Origin: Flavobacteriales bacterium
Lineage (GTDB): Bacteria > Bacteroidota > Bacteroidia > Flavobacteriales > Flavobacteriaceae
Length of the DNA: 6,874 nt
Reading direction: 5' to 3'
Assembly: GCA_027003085.1 (NCBI GenBank)
Contig: JALWYR010000080.1
Coordinates: forward strand, 1-6,874
Numbering within the stretch: position 1 is the first letter of the stretch; the number at the start of each line of letters is the position of its first letter. A model generated the notes under the pieces. It was not told the origin of the DNA. It did no database searches and saw nothing but the letters and a program-made list of their open reading frames with translations. Below, in pieces: positions 5,773-6,874 of this stretch. The translations under genes were made by a program, and so were the position numbers.

Positions 5773-6874
5773 TCAATCGGTCTTTTTTAGTTCGGCCACA
5801 TAGAATCCGTCGCCCACCTCAGGGCCGGGGTTCAAATGTAGGTCACGGACAAAGATAAAGGAATTATTGCGCTCCAAAAAGGACTGGATTTGACGCTGAT
5901 TTTCGGCGGGCAAAACGGAGCAAGTGATGTATATCAATTTTCCGCCCGGGCGCACCAATCGGCTATAATCGTCGAGTATGCCGGCCTGTATTTGCAGGGT
6001 TTGGCGAAAGCGGTGTTCGCCCCAAGCCCATTTGCGGTAGGGCTTACGTTTGTAGGTGCCCGAACTGCTACAAGGTGCATCGGCCAACACCAGGTCGGCT
6101 TTTCCGGCCCATTGATCAATGATTTGTTTATGCGGCAGACCGGCGTATTTCAGGTTTTCGACGCCCGCCCTGCGGGCCCGCTGGGTCAGTTCGGACAGTT
6201 TCTGCCGGTCGATATCCAAGGCCACCAAAGTGCCGGAATTGTTCATTTCGGCGGCCAGTTGCAGGGTTTTTCCGCCAGCGCCGGCACAAGCATCCACTAC
6301 GGTTTGCCCGGGACGCACGCCGGCAAACTTGACCACCTGCTGGGAATGCAAATCCTGGATTTCGAACAGCCCCCGCCGATACCAAGGAGTGTGTGTAAGC
6401 CGGTAATTTTTTTCGAAAATTAGCGCCTCGGGCCAAGGGCCCGGGCTGAAACGATAGCCCTTGCGGCGGAACAAGTCCGTCATTTCTTTGGGTGTAATTT
6501 TCAAGGTATTGATACGAATCACCGGACGGGACGGAAGATTGAGCCGGTGAAGCAGTTTCTCGCGCCGGGCCGGGGCCACGGATTGCAGGTTATCCCAAAG
6601 CCACTGCGGGATACCATAGCGGTAAAGGGGCGACTGCAACAAGCGGTGCCTGTTTTGCTCCAAGCATTGGGCAAAGGGTTTACCACGCTCGTCAAAGGCC
6701 GGCAAAACGCCGTCGGCAAGCCAGATGCTAACGGTGGCCAAATGGGCCGCTGAGGCACCGGCACAACGGGCGGCCAAAGCTTCGACAAGGTTACGATAGC
6801 GGAGAAAGGTGTAAAAATAATGGCGAAGCATCTCACGGTCGCGTTTTCCCCACCGGGGATTCCGGGTCAACAAG
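5773..6874 (-). CDS. RsmB/NOP-family rRNA m5C methyltransferase, 5' end beyond the window
   Basis: A SAM-dependent RNA cytosine-C5 methyltransferase of the RsmB/NOP (Sun/Fmu) family, acting in the cytoplasm, most likely on ribosomal RNA. In the 366 visible residues the SAM-binding motif I is DACAGAGGKT (194-203), with an acidic ribose-binding position in ALDID (218-222). Motif IV DAPCSSSGT (265-273) carries C268, and motif VI YITCS (315-319) carries C318; these are the two conserved cysteines used for nucleophilic attack and product release. FEIQDLHSQQV (170-180) is the usual linker before the Rossmann fold. The helical N-terminal part starts at NPRWGKRDRE, which in relatives lies some 20-30 residues in. 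The frame is open to the window edge, so the gene is probably truncated here, and the TTG at 6873 is unlikely to be its start. Whether it targets C967 (RsmB) or another site cannot be told, so no symbol is given. The nuclease gene follows after 2 nt. Confidence 0.9.
   Translation of the reverse strand, partial: LLTRNPRWGKRDREMLRHYFYTFLRYRNLVEALAARCAGASAAHLATVSIWLADGVLPAFDERGKPFAQCLEQNRHRLLQSPLYRYGIPQWLWDNLQSVAPARREKLLHRLNLPSRPVIRINTLKITPKEMTDLFRRKGYRFSPGPWPEALIFEKNYRLTHTPWYRRGLFEIQDLHSQQVVKFAGVRPGQTVVDACAGAGGKTLQLAAEMNNSGTLVALDIDRQKLSELTQRARRAGVENLKYAGLPHKQIIDQWAGKADLVLADAPCSSSGTYKRKPYRKWAWGEHRFRQTLQIQAGILDDYSRLVRPGGKLIYITCSVLPAENQRQIQSFLERNNSFIFVRDLHLNPGPEVGDGFYVAELKKTD

Noticed and set aside
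5771..5776. TTG start of the nuclease giving a 4-nt overlap with the methyltransferase gene
   Set aside because: An ATG two codons downstream opens a standard signal peptide; TTG is a rare start, and nothing else favours it.
5890..6423. 177-residue plus-strand open frame
   Set aside because: It lies wholly antisense to the methyltransferase gene, whose catalytic motifs are intact; it is a shadow of that gene.

Overview
The window looks like Bacteroidota chromosome. The evidence is a TonB-dependent receptor with an N-terminal carboxypeptidase-regulatory-like domain, a membrane-anchored LytTR regulator without a receiver domain, a nuclease with a C-terminal type IX secretion (T9SS) sorting tail, and TAnnTTTG-type -7 promoter boxes in place of sigma70 boxes. 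I cannot assign a genus. All four protein genes lie on the minus strand.

Layout, left to right. Positions 1-175 hold a GC-rich non-coding repeat copy, cut by the window edge. Positions 191-2554 encode the TonB-dependent receptor. Positions 2555-2711 are a regulatory gap with a promoter and a candidate LytTR operator. Positions 2712-3566 encode the LytTR regulator, with its own -7 box just upstream. Positions 3567-4729 are a long gene-free stretch of inverted repeats and hairpins, with two more members of the repeat family seen at 1-175. Positions 4730-5770 encode a secreted endonuclease I family nuclease. Positions 5773-6874 encode an RsmB/NOP family rRNA cytosine methyltransferase whose 5' end lies outside the window.

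Functionally there are two pairs. The LytTR protein is encoded just upstream of the receptor. The gap between them carries a perfect match to the LytTR half-site consensus, with a second imperfect half-site one 20-bp step away, upstream of the receptor promoter. This suggests that the membrane regulator controls the receptor. The methyltransferase and the nuclease are separated by 2 nt and are probably co-transcribed, with no obvious functional link.

Composition is split. The receptor/LytTR segment is clearly AT-richer than the nuclease/methyltransferase segment, and the repeat stretches beside it are the most GC-rich parts. The least explained content is the repeat family: three diverged copies (3746-3855 and 4239-4425 in one orientation, 1-175 in the other) together with several strong hairpins. 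Whether it is a mobile element, a structured RNA or decayed coding DNA cannot be settled from this window.
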